A stretch of 6,060 bases of DNA from an uncultured Micrococcales bacterium (GTDB taxonomy: Bacteria; Actinomycetota; Actinomycetes; S36-B12; GCA-2699445). Under the pieces are notes generated by a model that did not search any database, was not told the DNA's origin, and was given only the letters and a program-made list of their open reading frames with translations. Positions 1-5,915 of this stretch are shown in pieces. The stretch's first letter is position 1; every line of letters begins with the position of its first letter. Where the stretch lies: positions 1-6,060 of the forward strand of contig CAIWTL010000338.1 of NCBI GenBank assembly GCA_903915555.1, given 5' to 3'. The translations under genes were made by a program, and so were the position numbers.

Positions 1-581
1 GCCTGCGGCACGCGCGCGAACCTGCGCTCGGCCTCCGCCGGCCGCAGGTAGTCGTCGAACTCGGGGACCAGGACGGACAGCGGGCGTCCGCCCGCTGCCC
101 ACCGGTCGAGGTCTCCGTCGTCGCTGAACCGCAGCGGCGGTGACAGGAGCACGGCCCCGCTGACCGGGTCGCGGTTGCCATGCCGCAGGACGACATCCGT
201 CCCGAAGGACCATCCGACCAGCCACGGGTCGGGGAGTCCCGGGACGACCTCGGCGAGGATGGCCCCCAGATCCAGACCCTCCCCTCGGCACGAGTCGAAC
301 TCGCCCTCACTGCGCGCTGCGCCCTCACCGGCCCCCCGCAGATTCACTCGGACAACGGCGAGGCCCGCTAGGGCGGGAAGGCGCCACGCCATCTTCCGGA
401 GGAGGTGGGACTCCATGGAACCGCCGTGCGTCGTGAGGGGGTGGACACACACGAGGGTGGCCAGGGGCGGGGTCCGTTCGGGTGTCGCGGTCTCCCCATG
501 GAGGCGAAACCCATCGGCTGTCACGACCGACCAGCGGGTGCGCACCGCCGGGAGGACGCTCGAGGCGGTGATGGCGGTCAC
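1..581 (-). CDS. Alpha/beta hydrolase, COG2945-like (partial, C-terminus off the left edge)
   Basis: The visible 193 residues read as a cytosolic serine hydrolase of the alpha/beta superfamily; the substrate is unknown. Motifs in order are an oxyanion-loop segment HPLTTHGG at residues 47-54, a strand-turn RVNLRGAG at 78-85 followed by SEGEFD at 91-96, the nucleophile elbow G-W-S-F-G with Ser125, and a likely acid region PEFDD ending at Asp176/177. The HP...HGG plus NLRGxG...SEGEFD combination resembles the COG2945 group. The catalytic His should lie beyond position 1. I chose the GTG at 579-581 because it overlaps the TGA of the upstream peptidase gene as GTGA and the domain starts soon after; an AGG lies about 10 nt upstream of it. 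Translation is probably coupled to the peptidase gene. There is no signal peptide. The fold assignment is firm and the subfamily less so. Confidence 0.85.
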   Translation of the reverse strand, partial: MTAITASSVLPAVRTRWSVVTADGFRLHGETATPERTPPLATLVCVHPLTTHGGSMESHLLRKMAWRLPALAGLAVVRVNLRGAGEGAARSEGEFDSCRGEGLDLGAILAEVVPGLPDPWLVGWSFGTDVVLRHGNRDPVSGAVLLSPPLRFSDDGDLDRWAAGGRPLSVLVPEFDDYLRPAEAERRFARVPQ

Positions 582-1774
582 GGCAGGTCGACCTGGACGG
601 TCGCGGTTCCTGCCGCCGCGGCCAGCACCGTGACCGTGCCCCCACCCCCGAGCCGTACCGTCTGGCCCGGTATCAGGGCTGCCTGCGAGGTGTCGGCGTC
701 GGACTGACGGAAGACACGGTTCATGTACTGCGGGTAGACCAAGCCCTTGGGGGCGAGCATGAGCCGCACCCCGTACCCTCGCGTCGCGAAGGGCTCCGGG
801 TACGCCATCGTGGCGGGATTCTCCCCCGCAGGCCGGTATTCCAGGACCCAGGCCGTGCGTCGACCGTCCGCGAGGACGGGAATCGCCAACGCCATCGTCC
901 CGCCGGCCGGGTCGGGCGACAGCGAGCCCAGGGTGTAGGTCCCCGACGTCGTGATGCGGGCGAGGTTCCGGGGACCCAGGACGCCCAGACGGAAGAGGCT
1001 GAGCGAGTTGAACGTCCAGTCGGCGAAACGCGCGCCGGTGAGTCCGAATCCGTCCTTGGGCGGTTGACCCATCAGGTCGAGGTAGTCGCCGTAGTCGAAC
1101 CAGTCCTGTCGGGAACTGTGCTGCGGCACCGGACGCTGCCAGGTCCAGTCTGCGGCACGGGGCCAGAATGCGGCGGAGTGCTCCAACCCGAGGGTGTGCC
1201 CGAGTTCGTGGGCGGTGATCCAGTCCTGCAGGCGCTGGGGATCACGCATGTCGAGGCCGTTGAGGTAGACCGCCCGCCCCCCGAGCAGCGCGACGCCCGC
1301 GTAGCGGCATCGGTAGCGCAGCGGCGACAGGTAGACCGCGACGGTGGCCCGATAGCGGGGCGGCGGCGAGTCCAGCCGACGGGCATACCTCTGATAGCGC
1401 GCATGGATCCGGTCCAGGTTGCAACTCAACGAAGCCGGCTGCGCCACGGGCGCTCGCCGATAGCCGACCGTGCCGAACGTGAACCGGCCCTGGGTTCGAT
1501 CCGCCATCCGGGCCCCTACCCTGGTCGCCATCGCCCGGATCTGGCCCTCGCTGAATCGCAGCCGCATTCCCTTGACCGGGATCTCGACGAAGGACAAGCC
1601 GATCCGGATCGGCCGGCTCTGGGCCGACACCGGCGCACTCAGCTCCAGGCGCTCCTGCGGTGTGGTCGCGAGCACCTCGTCACGAAACTCCCGCGCCGAC
1701 GCACCACCGGCGCTTCCCACGACCAGGAAACCGGCAACGCCCAACGCGACCGTCCTAGCCCGAAGCCTGCTCAT
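578..1774 (-). CDS. Secreted gametolysin-like (peptidase M11-type) zinc metallopeptidase
   Basis: This is a predicted 398-aa exported zinc endopeptidase. Residues 1-27 form a signal peptide: Arg residues near the N-terminus, a hydrophobic core, and an A-S-A cleavage site. The zinc site HELGHTLGLEH is at residues 189-199, with His189, His193 and His199 as ligands and Glu190 as the catalytic base. A YGDYLDLMG segment follows, whose Met235 would form the metzincin Met-turn. The YGDxxDxMG element and the later FNSLSLFRLGVLG segment resemble peptidase family M11. The C-terminal part, about residues 270-398, looks beta-rich and ends in a Gly/Ala/Val-rich stretch. Two Cys (118 and 156) could form a disulfide. 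The ATG at 1772-1774 is chosen because the signal peptide begins there; an upstream in-frame ATG at 1879 would overlap the preceding gene and bury the signal sequence. The ribosome binding site is weak. It lies 29 nt after the small Cys/His gene and overlaps the hydrolase start. The substrate is unknown. Confidence 0.88.
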   Translation of the reverse strand: MSRLRARTVALGVAGFLVVGSAGGASAREFRDEVLATTPQERLELSAPVSAQSRPIRIGLSFVEIPVKGMRLRFSEGQIRAMATRVGARMADRTQGRFTFGTVGYRRAPVAQPASLSCNLDRIHARYQRYARRLDSPPPRYRATVAVYLSPLRYRCRYAGVALLGGRAVYLNGLDMRDPQRLQDWITAHELGHTLGLEHSAAFWPRAADWTWQRPVPQHSSRQDWFDYGDYLDLMGQPPKDGFGLTGARFADWTFNSLSLFRLGVLGPRNLARITTSGTYTLGSLSPDPAGGTMALAIPVLADGRRTAWVLEYRPAGENPATMAYPEPFATRGYGVRLMLAPKGLVYPQYMNRVFRQSDADTSQAALIPGQTVRLGGGGTVTVLAAAAGTATVQVDLP

Positions 1775-1803
1775 ACCCCAGTGTCCCACGCGTGGCGCGG
1801 CGG

Positions 1804-2067
1804 TCAGCGGGAGCGCTGCCAGCAACGGGTATGCCAATGCCGACGCTCGGCCATTCCGCCGTCCCCCACCGCGGGCCACACCACCACGTGCGGTTCGCCG
1901 ACTGCCACACCATCCTCACACCATGGGCACACGTAGCGTTTGCGAGCATTGGCGCCGGGCACCTTCCGTACCCAGTACTCCCGCCCGGAGTGCCACTGCC
2001 GCTCCTCCGGCGGGGCAACGCCCCCGAGCGGACGAGAGGGCTGGCGGGGAGGCCGTCGACGTGCCAT
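1804..2067 (-). CDS. Small Cys/His zinc-site-like actinobacterial protein of unknown function
   Basis: This 87-aa basic protein has an Arg/Pro-rich N-terminus (MARRRPPRQP) and a C-terminal core containing C-P-W-C (Cys47, Cys50), G-E-P-H-V-V-V-W-P (His60) and R-R-H-W-H-T-R-C-W (His77, His79, Cys82). The Cys/His spacing looks like a single zinc site, which is an inference. The order CPxC, GxPHVVxWP, RRHWHxxCW matches a short conserved protein I recall from Streptomyces genomes, often labelled 'ATP/GTP-binding protein' although no nucleotide-binding motif is visible here. The ATG at 2065-2067 is preferred over one 36 nt upstream (2101-2103) because it begins the Arg-rich stretch and has a GGA about 10 nt ahead; the longer 99-aa form is not excluded. 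It is the first gene of the minus-strand block and ends 29 nt before the metallopeptidase. The function is unknown. Confidence 0.72.
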   Translation of the reverse strand: MARRRPPRQPSRPLGGVAPPEERQWHSGREYWVRKVPGANARKRYVCPWCEDGVAVGEPHVVVWPAVGDGGMAERRHWHTRCWQRSR

Positions 2068-2131
2068 GCGAGATCCAATCACGCGATGTCCATCCCGTGC
2101 CATGTGTCCGCTCAGGCCACCGGCCGCCGTC

Positions 2132-2151
2132 TACCCTATGCTGACCGACTG
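2132..2151 (+). promoter_or_regulatory. Possible -10 element for a leaderless ATPase mRNA, inside a divergent promoter gap
   Basis: The 83-nt gap between the two divergent genes holds TATGCT at 2137-2142, fitting the actinobacterial TANNNT pattern and ending 8 nt before the GTG at 2151. Transcription could therefore begin at or next to the start codon. No Shine-Dalgarno sequence precedes that GTG. A second TANNNT (TACCCT, 2132-2137) overlaps it. On the opposite strand, TAGGGT at 2138-2133 could serve the small Cys/His gene. No convincing -35 hexamer was found on either strand. The call rests on the -10 pattern and spacing only. Confidence 0.35.
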
Positions 2152-3641
2152 TGGCAGCGGCAGCATCCGACCTGCGCGCGTTGATCGCGAGTCGACACAA
2201 CGTCATCTGCGCGGCAACCCGTGATGAGGGGGCGCTGAAATCGGCCGCCGCCGAGGCAGCACGGCTCTGCTCCCTACCGCTATGGCAATGGGATCCTGCT
2301 ACGGGCCTGCGGGTACCCGGGTCTCCCGGCCAGGCGAACACCCACGATCCCGCCCAAGCCCTGGCCTTCCTCAGCGACCTCGGCCGACCTGCTGTCGTCC
2401 TGCTGTTGGATGCCGATGGCGTCTTGACCGATCCCGTTGCACTGCGGCGACTGAAGGATCTGGCCGAGAGCCCCGACGGTCACACGGTGATTCTGGCTGC
2501 CCCCAAGGGTGTCCCCGACGAGCTCACCTCAGTGGGGATCCGCTGGTCGGTGCCGTTGCCGGACCGCGAGGAGATGGCACTGGTCGTCCGCCGCCTGTTG
2601 GTACAACTACCGCGGATGGGGCTGCACATGGCGGTGACACAGCCCGACAAGCTGATCGACGCGGTTATCGGCCTGACGCCTCGGGAGGCCGAGCGGATCC
2701 TGCTGCAGCAGGCCGTCGTCGACGGAACGTTGGATGACTCTGATGCGGAAGCAGCTTTGCGGGCCCGCGCCGAGTTGTTGTCCGATGGGCCGCTCGATCT
2801 GCTGGATCCCGACGTCACGCTCGAGGACGTGGCCGGCCTGGCGGGCCTCAAGGCGTGGCTCACGCAGCGACAGCGGGGGTTCGAACCGGCAGCCCGTGAG
2901 TTCGGATTGGCAGCACCGCGCGGAGTGCTGCTCACCGGGGTCCCAGGATGTGGCAAGTCACTGGTCTCCCGAGCGATCGCGGGAAGCTGGGGGATGGCCT
3001 TGGCGGCCCTGGATGTCGGCCGACTGCACGGCTCGCTCGTGGGTGAGTCGGAGAGTCGGCTACGACAGGCACTGGCAGCTGCCGAGACCATGGCGCCCGT
3101 GGTGTTGTGGGTCGACGAATTCGAGAAGGTCTTCTCCGACGGAGAGGCCAACGACGGCGGAGTGTCGCAGCGGGTTCTCGGCATGCTGCTGCGTTGGCTC
3201 CAGGAACGACCTGACGGCGTGTTCGTCGTCGCCACCAGCAACGATGTGACTGCGTTGCCGCCCGAGGTGACCCGGCGGGGACGTTTCGACGAGCTGTTCT
3301 TCGTCGACCTACCCGATCCGTTGGAGCGGCGGTCGATCCTGGCTCACCACCTGCGCAACCGACGCCGCGACCCCGCGGCTTTCGACCTCGCCATGCTCTC
3401 GGCCGTATGCGATGGATTCTCCGGCGCCGAGATCGAAAGCGCCCTCACCTCGGCGCTGTACTCCGCCTACTCTCAGGGCCGGGATCTGGACGACGCCATC
3501 GTGCTCGATGAGTTCGCTCGAACGGTGCCCTTGTCGGTGACGCGCGGCGAGGACATCACAGCGCTGCGCCATTGGGCGGTCGGCCGGGCCCGACCCGCCG
3601 GTGGATCGCCACCGCCGACCGGTTCCCCCGTGGCACCCTGA
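2151..3641 (+). CDS. Ycf46-like AAA+ ATPase
   Basis: This 496-aa cytosolic AAA+ ATPase has two parts. Residues 1 to about 220 form an N-terminal region with a degenerate P-loop-like fold, containing LIASRHNVICAATRDE, VVLLLDADGVL, and SVPLPDREEM near 133-142; this is the layout of Ycf46-type ATPases. The AAA domain spans about 225-480: Walker A GVPGCGKS at 263-270, Walker B VVLWVDEF at 317-324 with Asp322/Glu323, sensor-1 Asn364 in ATSND, arginine-finger candidates in TRRGRFD (374-380), and a helical-lid motif GFSGAEIE at 422-429. All ATPase residues are intact, so it should hydrolyse ATP and probably form a ring. The tail is Pro/Gly-rich. A TGA at 2142-2144 lies in frame just upstream, so the GTG at 2151 is the first available start, and the family N-terminus begins right after it. 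It is followed by rnhA after one codon. The substrate is unknown; cyanobacterial Ycf46 has been linked to carbon uptake, which need not apply here. Confidence 0.9.
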   Translation: MAAAASDLRALIASRHNVICAATRDEGALKSAAAEAARLCSLPLWQWDPATGLRVPGSPGQANTHDPAQALAFLSDLGRPAVVLLLDADGVLTDPVALRRLKDLAESPDGHTVILAAPKGVPDELTSVGIRWSVPLPDREEMALVVRRLLVQLPRMGLHMAVTQPDKLIDAVIGLTPREAERILLQQAVVDGTLDDSDAEAALRARAELLSDGPLDLLDPDVTLEDVAGLAGLKAWLTQRQRGFEPAAREFGLAAPRGVLLTGVPGCGKSLVSRAIAGSWGMALAALDVGRLHGSLVGESESRLRQALAAAETMAPVVLWVDEFEKVFSDGEANDGGVSQRVLGMLLRWLQERPDGVFVVATSNDVTALPPEVTRRGRFDELFFVDLPDPLERRSILAHHLRNRRRDPAAFDLAMLSAVCDGFSGAEIESALTSALYSAYSQGRDLDDAIVLDEFARTVPLSVTRGEDITALRHWAVGRARPAGGSPPPTGSPVAP

Positions 3642-3644
3642 GGC

Positions 3645-4100
3645 GTGACCACCCCCGCCGCCCCGACCGAGGATCCCCCGACCGTCGTCCTTTACACCGA
3701 CGGAGCCTGCAAGGGGAACCCGGGTCCGGGCGGCTGGGGAGCCCTGCTGGAGTGGGGCGACCACACCCGTGAGCTGTTCGGGGGTGACCCCCAGACGACG
3801 AACAACCGCATGGAGTTGACGGCGGTCATCGAGGGACTACGGGCGCTCAGCCGATCCTGTCACGTGCGGATCGTCACCGACTCCTCCTACGTCAAGGACG
3901 GCGTCACGTCGTGGATGGCGAACTGGAAACGCAACGGTTGGCAGACGCGGGCCAAGAAGCCGGTCAAGAACCGGGACCTGTGGGAATCCCTGGACCACGA
4001 ACTGTCGACGCATGACGTCGAATGGGAGTGGGTCAAGGGCCATTCCGGGCACCCGGGTAACGAGCGCGCCGACGAACTGGCGAACGCCGGCGTGCCCTGA
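3645..4100 (+). CDS. rnhA: Ribonuclease HI
   Basis: This cytosolic endonuclease cleaves the RNA strand of RNA-DNA hybrids, removing R-loops and primer RNA. The 151-aa length is close to the 155 aa of the E. coli enzyme. The full active site is present: Asp19 in YTDGACKGNPGPGGWG, Glu57 in NNRMEL, Asp79 in IVTDSSYV, His133 in VKGHSGHPGNE, and Asp143 in ERADELA, corresponding to D10, E48, D70, H124 and D134 of E. coli. The basic handle segment (residues about 87-115, KRNGWQTRAKKPVKNRDLW) is also present, so this is the bacterial type I form. The start is a GTG one codon after the ATPase stop and in the same frame. No usable Shine-Dalgarno sequence precedes it, because the AGG overlaps the stop at a spacing of 1 nt, so translation probably depends on re-initiation after the ATPase. 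It is convergent with the dehydrogenase gene, 8 nt away. Confidence 0.96.
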   Translation: MTTPAAPTEDPPTVVLYTDGACKGNPGPGGWGALLEWGDHTRELFGGDPQTTNNRMELTAVIEGLRALSRSCHVRIVTDSSYVKDGVTSWMANWKRNGWQTRAKKPVKNRDLWESLDHELSTHDVEWEWVKGHSGHPGNERADELANAGVP

Positions 4101-4108
4101 ACCCTGAG

Positions 4109-5755
4109 TCAGCGCGCGTAGTCGTAGAACCCGCGGCCGGTCTTGCGGCCCAGGAACCCTGCCTCCACCACGGCCCGGAGGGAGTCGGCGGGTTCGAAGC
4201 CGGGATCGTTGAACTCGTCGAGCAGGACCTCCTGGATCGCCAGGGACACGTCGTTGCCGACCACGTCGAGCAGGGTGAAGGGGCCCATCGGGAAACCGGC
4301 CGCGGCCTTCATCGCCTCGTCGATCTGCTCCTTGCTCGCGTAATGCGCATCCAGCAGCCGCACCGCGTCGTTGAGGTAGGGGAAGAGCAGGGCATTGACG
4401 ATGAATCCGCCGCGGTCGCCGCACTCCACTCCGACCTTCTTCGTGCGGGCGCAGATGTCCCACGCCGTCGCGACGACATCGGGGGCCGTCTCGGTCGTCT
4501 TGACGATCTCCACCAGCTTCATGATCGGAGCGGGGTTGAAGAAGTGCAGGCCGACGACGTCCGCCGGACGCGATGTCACCGCCGCCATCTCGATGACGGG
4601 CAGGCTCGACGTCGTCGTCGCCAGCACCGCCCCGGGCTTGCAGATCCGGTCGAGATCGCGGAACAGCTGGAGTTTGACGTCGAGATCCTCCACGACGGCC
4701 TCGACGACGAGGTCGACCTGGTCCAGACCATCGACCGACGTGACACCTCCGACACGGGCCAGGACCGCGTCGCGGTCCTCGACACTGAGCCGCCCCTTGT
4801 CGACCTGCTTGTCGAGCGACTTGGTCAGAGCCGCAGTGACGCGTGCGACTTTCTCATCGCCACGGGCCACGAAGGTGACGTCGAACCCGGACTTGGCGAA
4901 GACCTCGATGATCCCCGTGGCCATGGTTCCCGAGCCGATCACGCCGACCGACGACACCGATCGCGCGTCGGCGCCGGTGGCGGCAGCCCCGGCCTCGTCG
5001 GCCACGACTGCACCCGCGTCGTCATAGGAGTAGAAGCCACCGCCCGACTTGGTACCCGTGCGCCCGGCGGCGACGAGCTGCTTCAGGATGGGCGCCGGCG
5101 CGTGGACACGCTCGCCCGTGACCGCATAGAGGGCGGCCAGCGCATCGCGCAGGACGTCGAGCCCGATCGCGTCGGCCATGGCGATGGGCCCCACCGGATA
5201 GCCGCAGCCGAACCGCATGGCGGCGTCCACGTCCTCCTTGGAGGCGTACCCGTTCTGGACCATCCCGATGGCGTGGTTCAGGTACCCGTACAGCAGCCGG
5301 GCGGTGATGAATCCGGGCCGGTCGTCGACCTCGACGACCGTACGACCCGTGGCCTGCGCGAAGGACACTGCGTCGCCCACCGCAGCCTCGGACGCCAGGA
5401 CCGTGCGCACCACCTCGACCAGGGGGCGCTCATCGACCGGCAACGACAGATGGAGGCCCACCAGGCGGCTGGTCGCGCACGTGTCCAGCGCCAGGGCGGT
5501 CACGCCGAGGACCGACGTGGTGGTGACGATGGTGGCGTCCTGCGGTGCGGCCGCGACCAGGTCGACGATGACCCGGCGCTTGTCATCGGCCCGTTCCGGG
5601 GTCGCCTCGATCACCAACTGGCAGCCGTCGAGGTCGGGGACAGTCGTGGCGGTCCCCATCACGACGTCGATCCCGGCTCCCCGGGCCAGGTCCGCGAGAG
5701 CGGTCCCCACAGCTCCCTCACCGACGACGGCGATCTTCGTGATTTCCCGTGACAT
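4109..5755 (-). CDS. Tandem 3-hydroxyacyl-CoA dehydrogenase (3-hydroxybutyryl-CoA dehydrogenase type)
   Basis: This 548-aa cytosolic protein has two fused 3-hydroxyacyl-CoA dehydrogenase modules. The family oxidises L-3-hydroxyacyl-CoA to 3-oxoacyl-CoA, or reduces it, in beta-oxidation or butyrate/PHB-type metabolism. Module 2 (about 268-548) is canonical: GSGTMATG at 274-281, TTTSSLP at 380-386, GLHFFNPAP with His404 and Asn407, KLVEIV with Glu416, GGFIVNALL with Asn454, and the C-terminal helical domain ending in GRKTGRGFYDY. Module 1 (about 1-246) has GEGAVG at 12-17, His102 and Glu114, but is shorter and altered (see findings). Repeated C-domain phrases such as YASKEDVDAAM and YASKEQIDEAM show internal duplication. 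An Ala/Gly-rich linker (247-267) joins the modules. Two-module proteins of about 590 aa occur in Streptomyces, so the fusion itself is known. The start at 5755 has a strong ribosome binding site; an in-frame extension to 6010 has no family sequence and overlaps the divergent gene. Confidence 0.93.
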   Translation of the reverse strand: MSREITKIAVVGEGAVGTALADLARGAGIDVVMGTATTVPDLDGCQLVIEATPERADDKRRVIVDLVAAAPQDATIVTTTSVLGVTALALDTCATSRLVGLHLSLPVDERPLVEVVRTVLASEAAVGDAVSFAQATGRTVVEVDDRPGFITARLLYGYLNHAIGMVQNGYASKEDVDAAMRFGCGYPVGPIAMADAIGLDVLRDALAALYAVTGERVHAPAPILKQLVAAGRTGTKSGGGFYSYDDAGAVVADEAGAAATGADARSVSSVGVIGSGTMATGIIEVFAKSGFDVTFVARGDEKVARVTAALTKSLDKQVDKGRLSVEDRDAVLARVGGVTSVDGLDQVDLVVEAVVEDLDVKLQLFRDLDRICKPGAVLATTTSSLPVIEMAAVTSRPADVVGLHFFNPAPIMKLVEIVKTTETAPDVVATAWDICARTKKVGVECGDRGGFIVNALLFPYLNDAVRLLDAHYASKEQIDEAMKAAAGFPMGPFTLLDVVGNDVSLAIQEVLLDEFNDPGFEPADSLRAVVEAGFLGRKTGRGFYDYAR

Positions 5756-5760
5756 TCCGA

Positions 5761-5767
5761 CCTCTCC
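5761..5767 (-). promoter_or_regulatory. Ribosome binding site of the dehydrogenase gene
   Basis: On the minus strand the sequence reads GGAGAGG, then 5 nt, then ATG at 5755. This is a strong Shine-Dalgarno match and decides the start in favour of MSREITK over the longer in-frame reading. Confidence 0.85.
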
Positions 5768-5769
5768 AT

Positions 5770-5860
5770 GTCCGACGGACGGTACGAGCGACCAGTCTCC
5801 CACTGCGCTCCACCGCAGCGACGAGGGGGCTGTTCGCCGGACGGGGGCAGGAGTAGCGTG
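5770..5860. promoter_or_regulatory. Divergent intergenic region with candidate -10 boxes and short inverted repeats
   Basis: The 160-nt gap between the dehydrogenase and the secreted-protein gene must carry promoters for both. Minus strand: TACCGT (5784-5779) fits TANNNT and would give a short leader before the dehydrogenase ribosome binding site. Plus strand: TAGCGT (5854-5859) fits TANNNT and would give a leader of about 50 nt before 5916. Two small inverted repeats occur: GTCCG-A-CGGAC at 5770-5780 and CTGCG-6nt-CGCAG at 5803-5818. No clear -35 boxes were found. The promoter calls are pattern-based only. Confidence 0.33.
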
Positions 5861-5903
5861 GAGACGGCCGCAACGTCGGGCCGCCGCGCTGGGCCACCCC
5901 GTC

Positions 5904-5910
5904 GAGGAGG
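5904..5910 (+). promoter_or_regulatory. Ribosome binding site of the right-edge secreted protein
   Basis: GAGGAGG is followed by a 5-nt spacer (TTCCG) and then ATG at 5916. The strong match and correct spacing support a real gene at the window edge although only 48 codons are visible. Confidence 0.82.
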
Positions 5911-5915
5911 TTCCG

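Noticed and set aside
175..645. Several overlapping short open frames on both strands near the left end
   Set aside because: They are shadow frames of the hydrolase gene, which carries the GxSxG and HGG motifs in one continuous minus-strand frame.
1775..1879. N-terminal extension of the metallopeptidase by 35 codons
   Set aside because: It overlaps the preceding gene and would place the signal peptide internally; the signal sequence starts exactly at the ATG at 1774.
1064..1936. Plus-strand open frame (290 codons) opposite the metallopeptidase
   Set aside because: The product is Arg/Pro/His-rich without domains and is antisense to the HExxHxxGxxH gene.
2480..3241. Minus-strand open frame (253 codons) opposite the ATPase
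   Set aside because: The product is Ser/Arg/Thr-rich, with no domain, and antisense to an intact AAA domain.
4005..4021. Inverted repeat TCGACG-5nt-CGTCGA considered as a terminator or operator
   Set aside because: It lies inside the rnhA coding region at conserved family sequence, about 80 nt before the stop, and has no T-run.
4343..5752. Long plus-strand open frame (469 codons) opposite the dehydrogenase
   Set aside because: Its product is low-complexity (Asp/Arg/His/Gly-rich) with no recognisable domain, and it lies wholly antisense to a gene with clear motifs; this is a GC-rich shadow frame.
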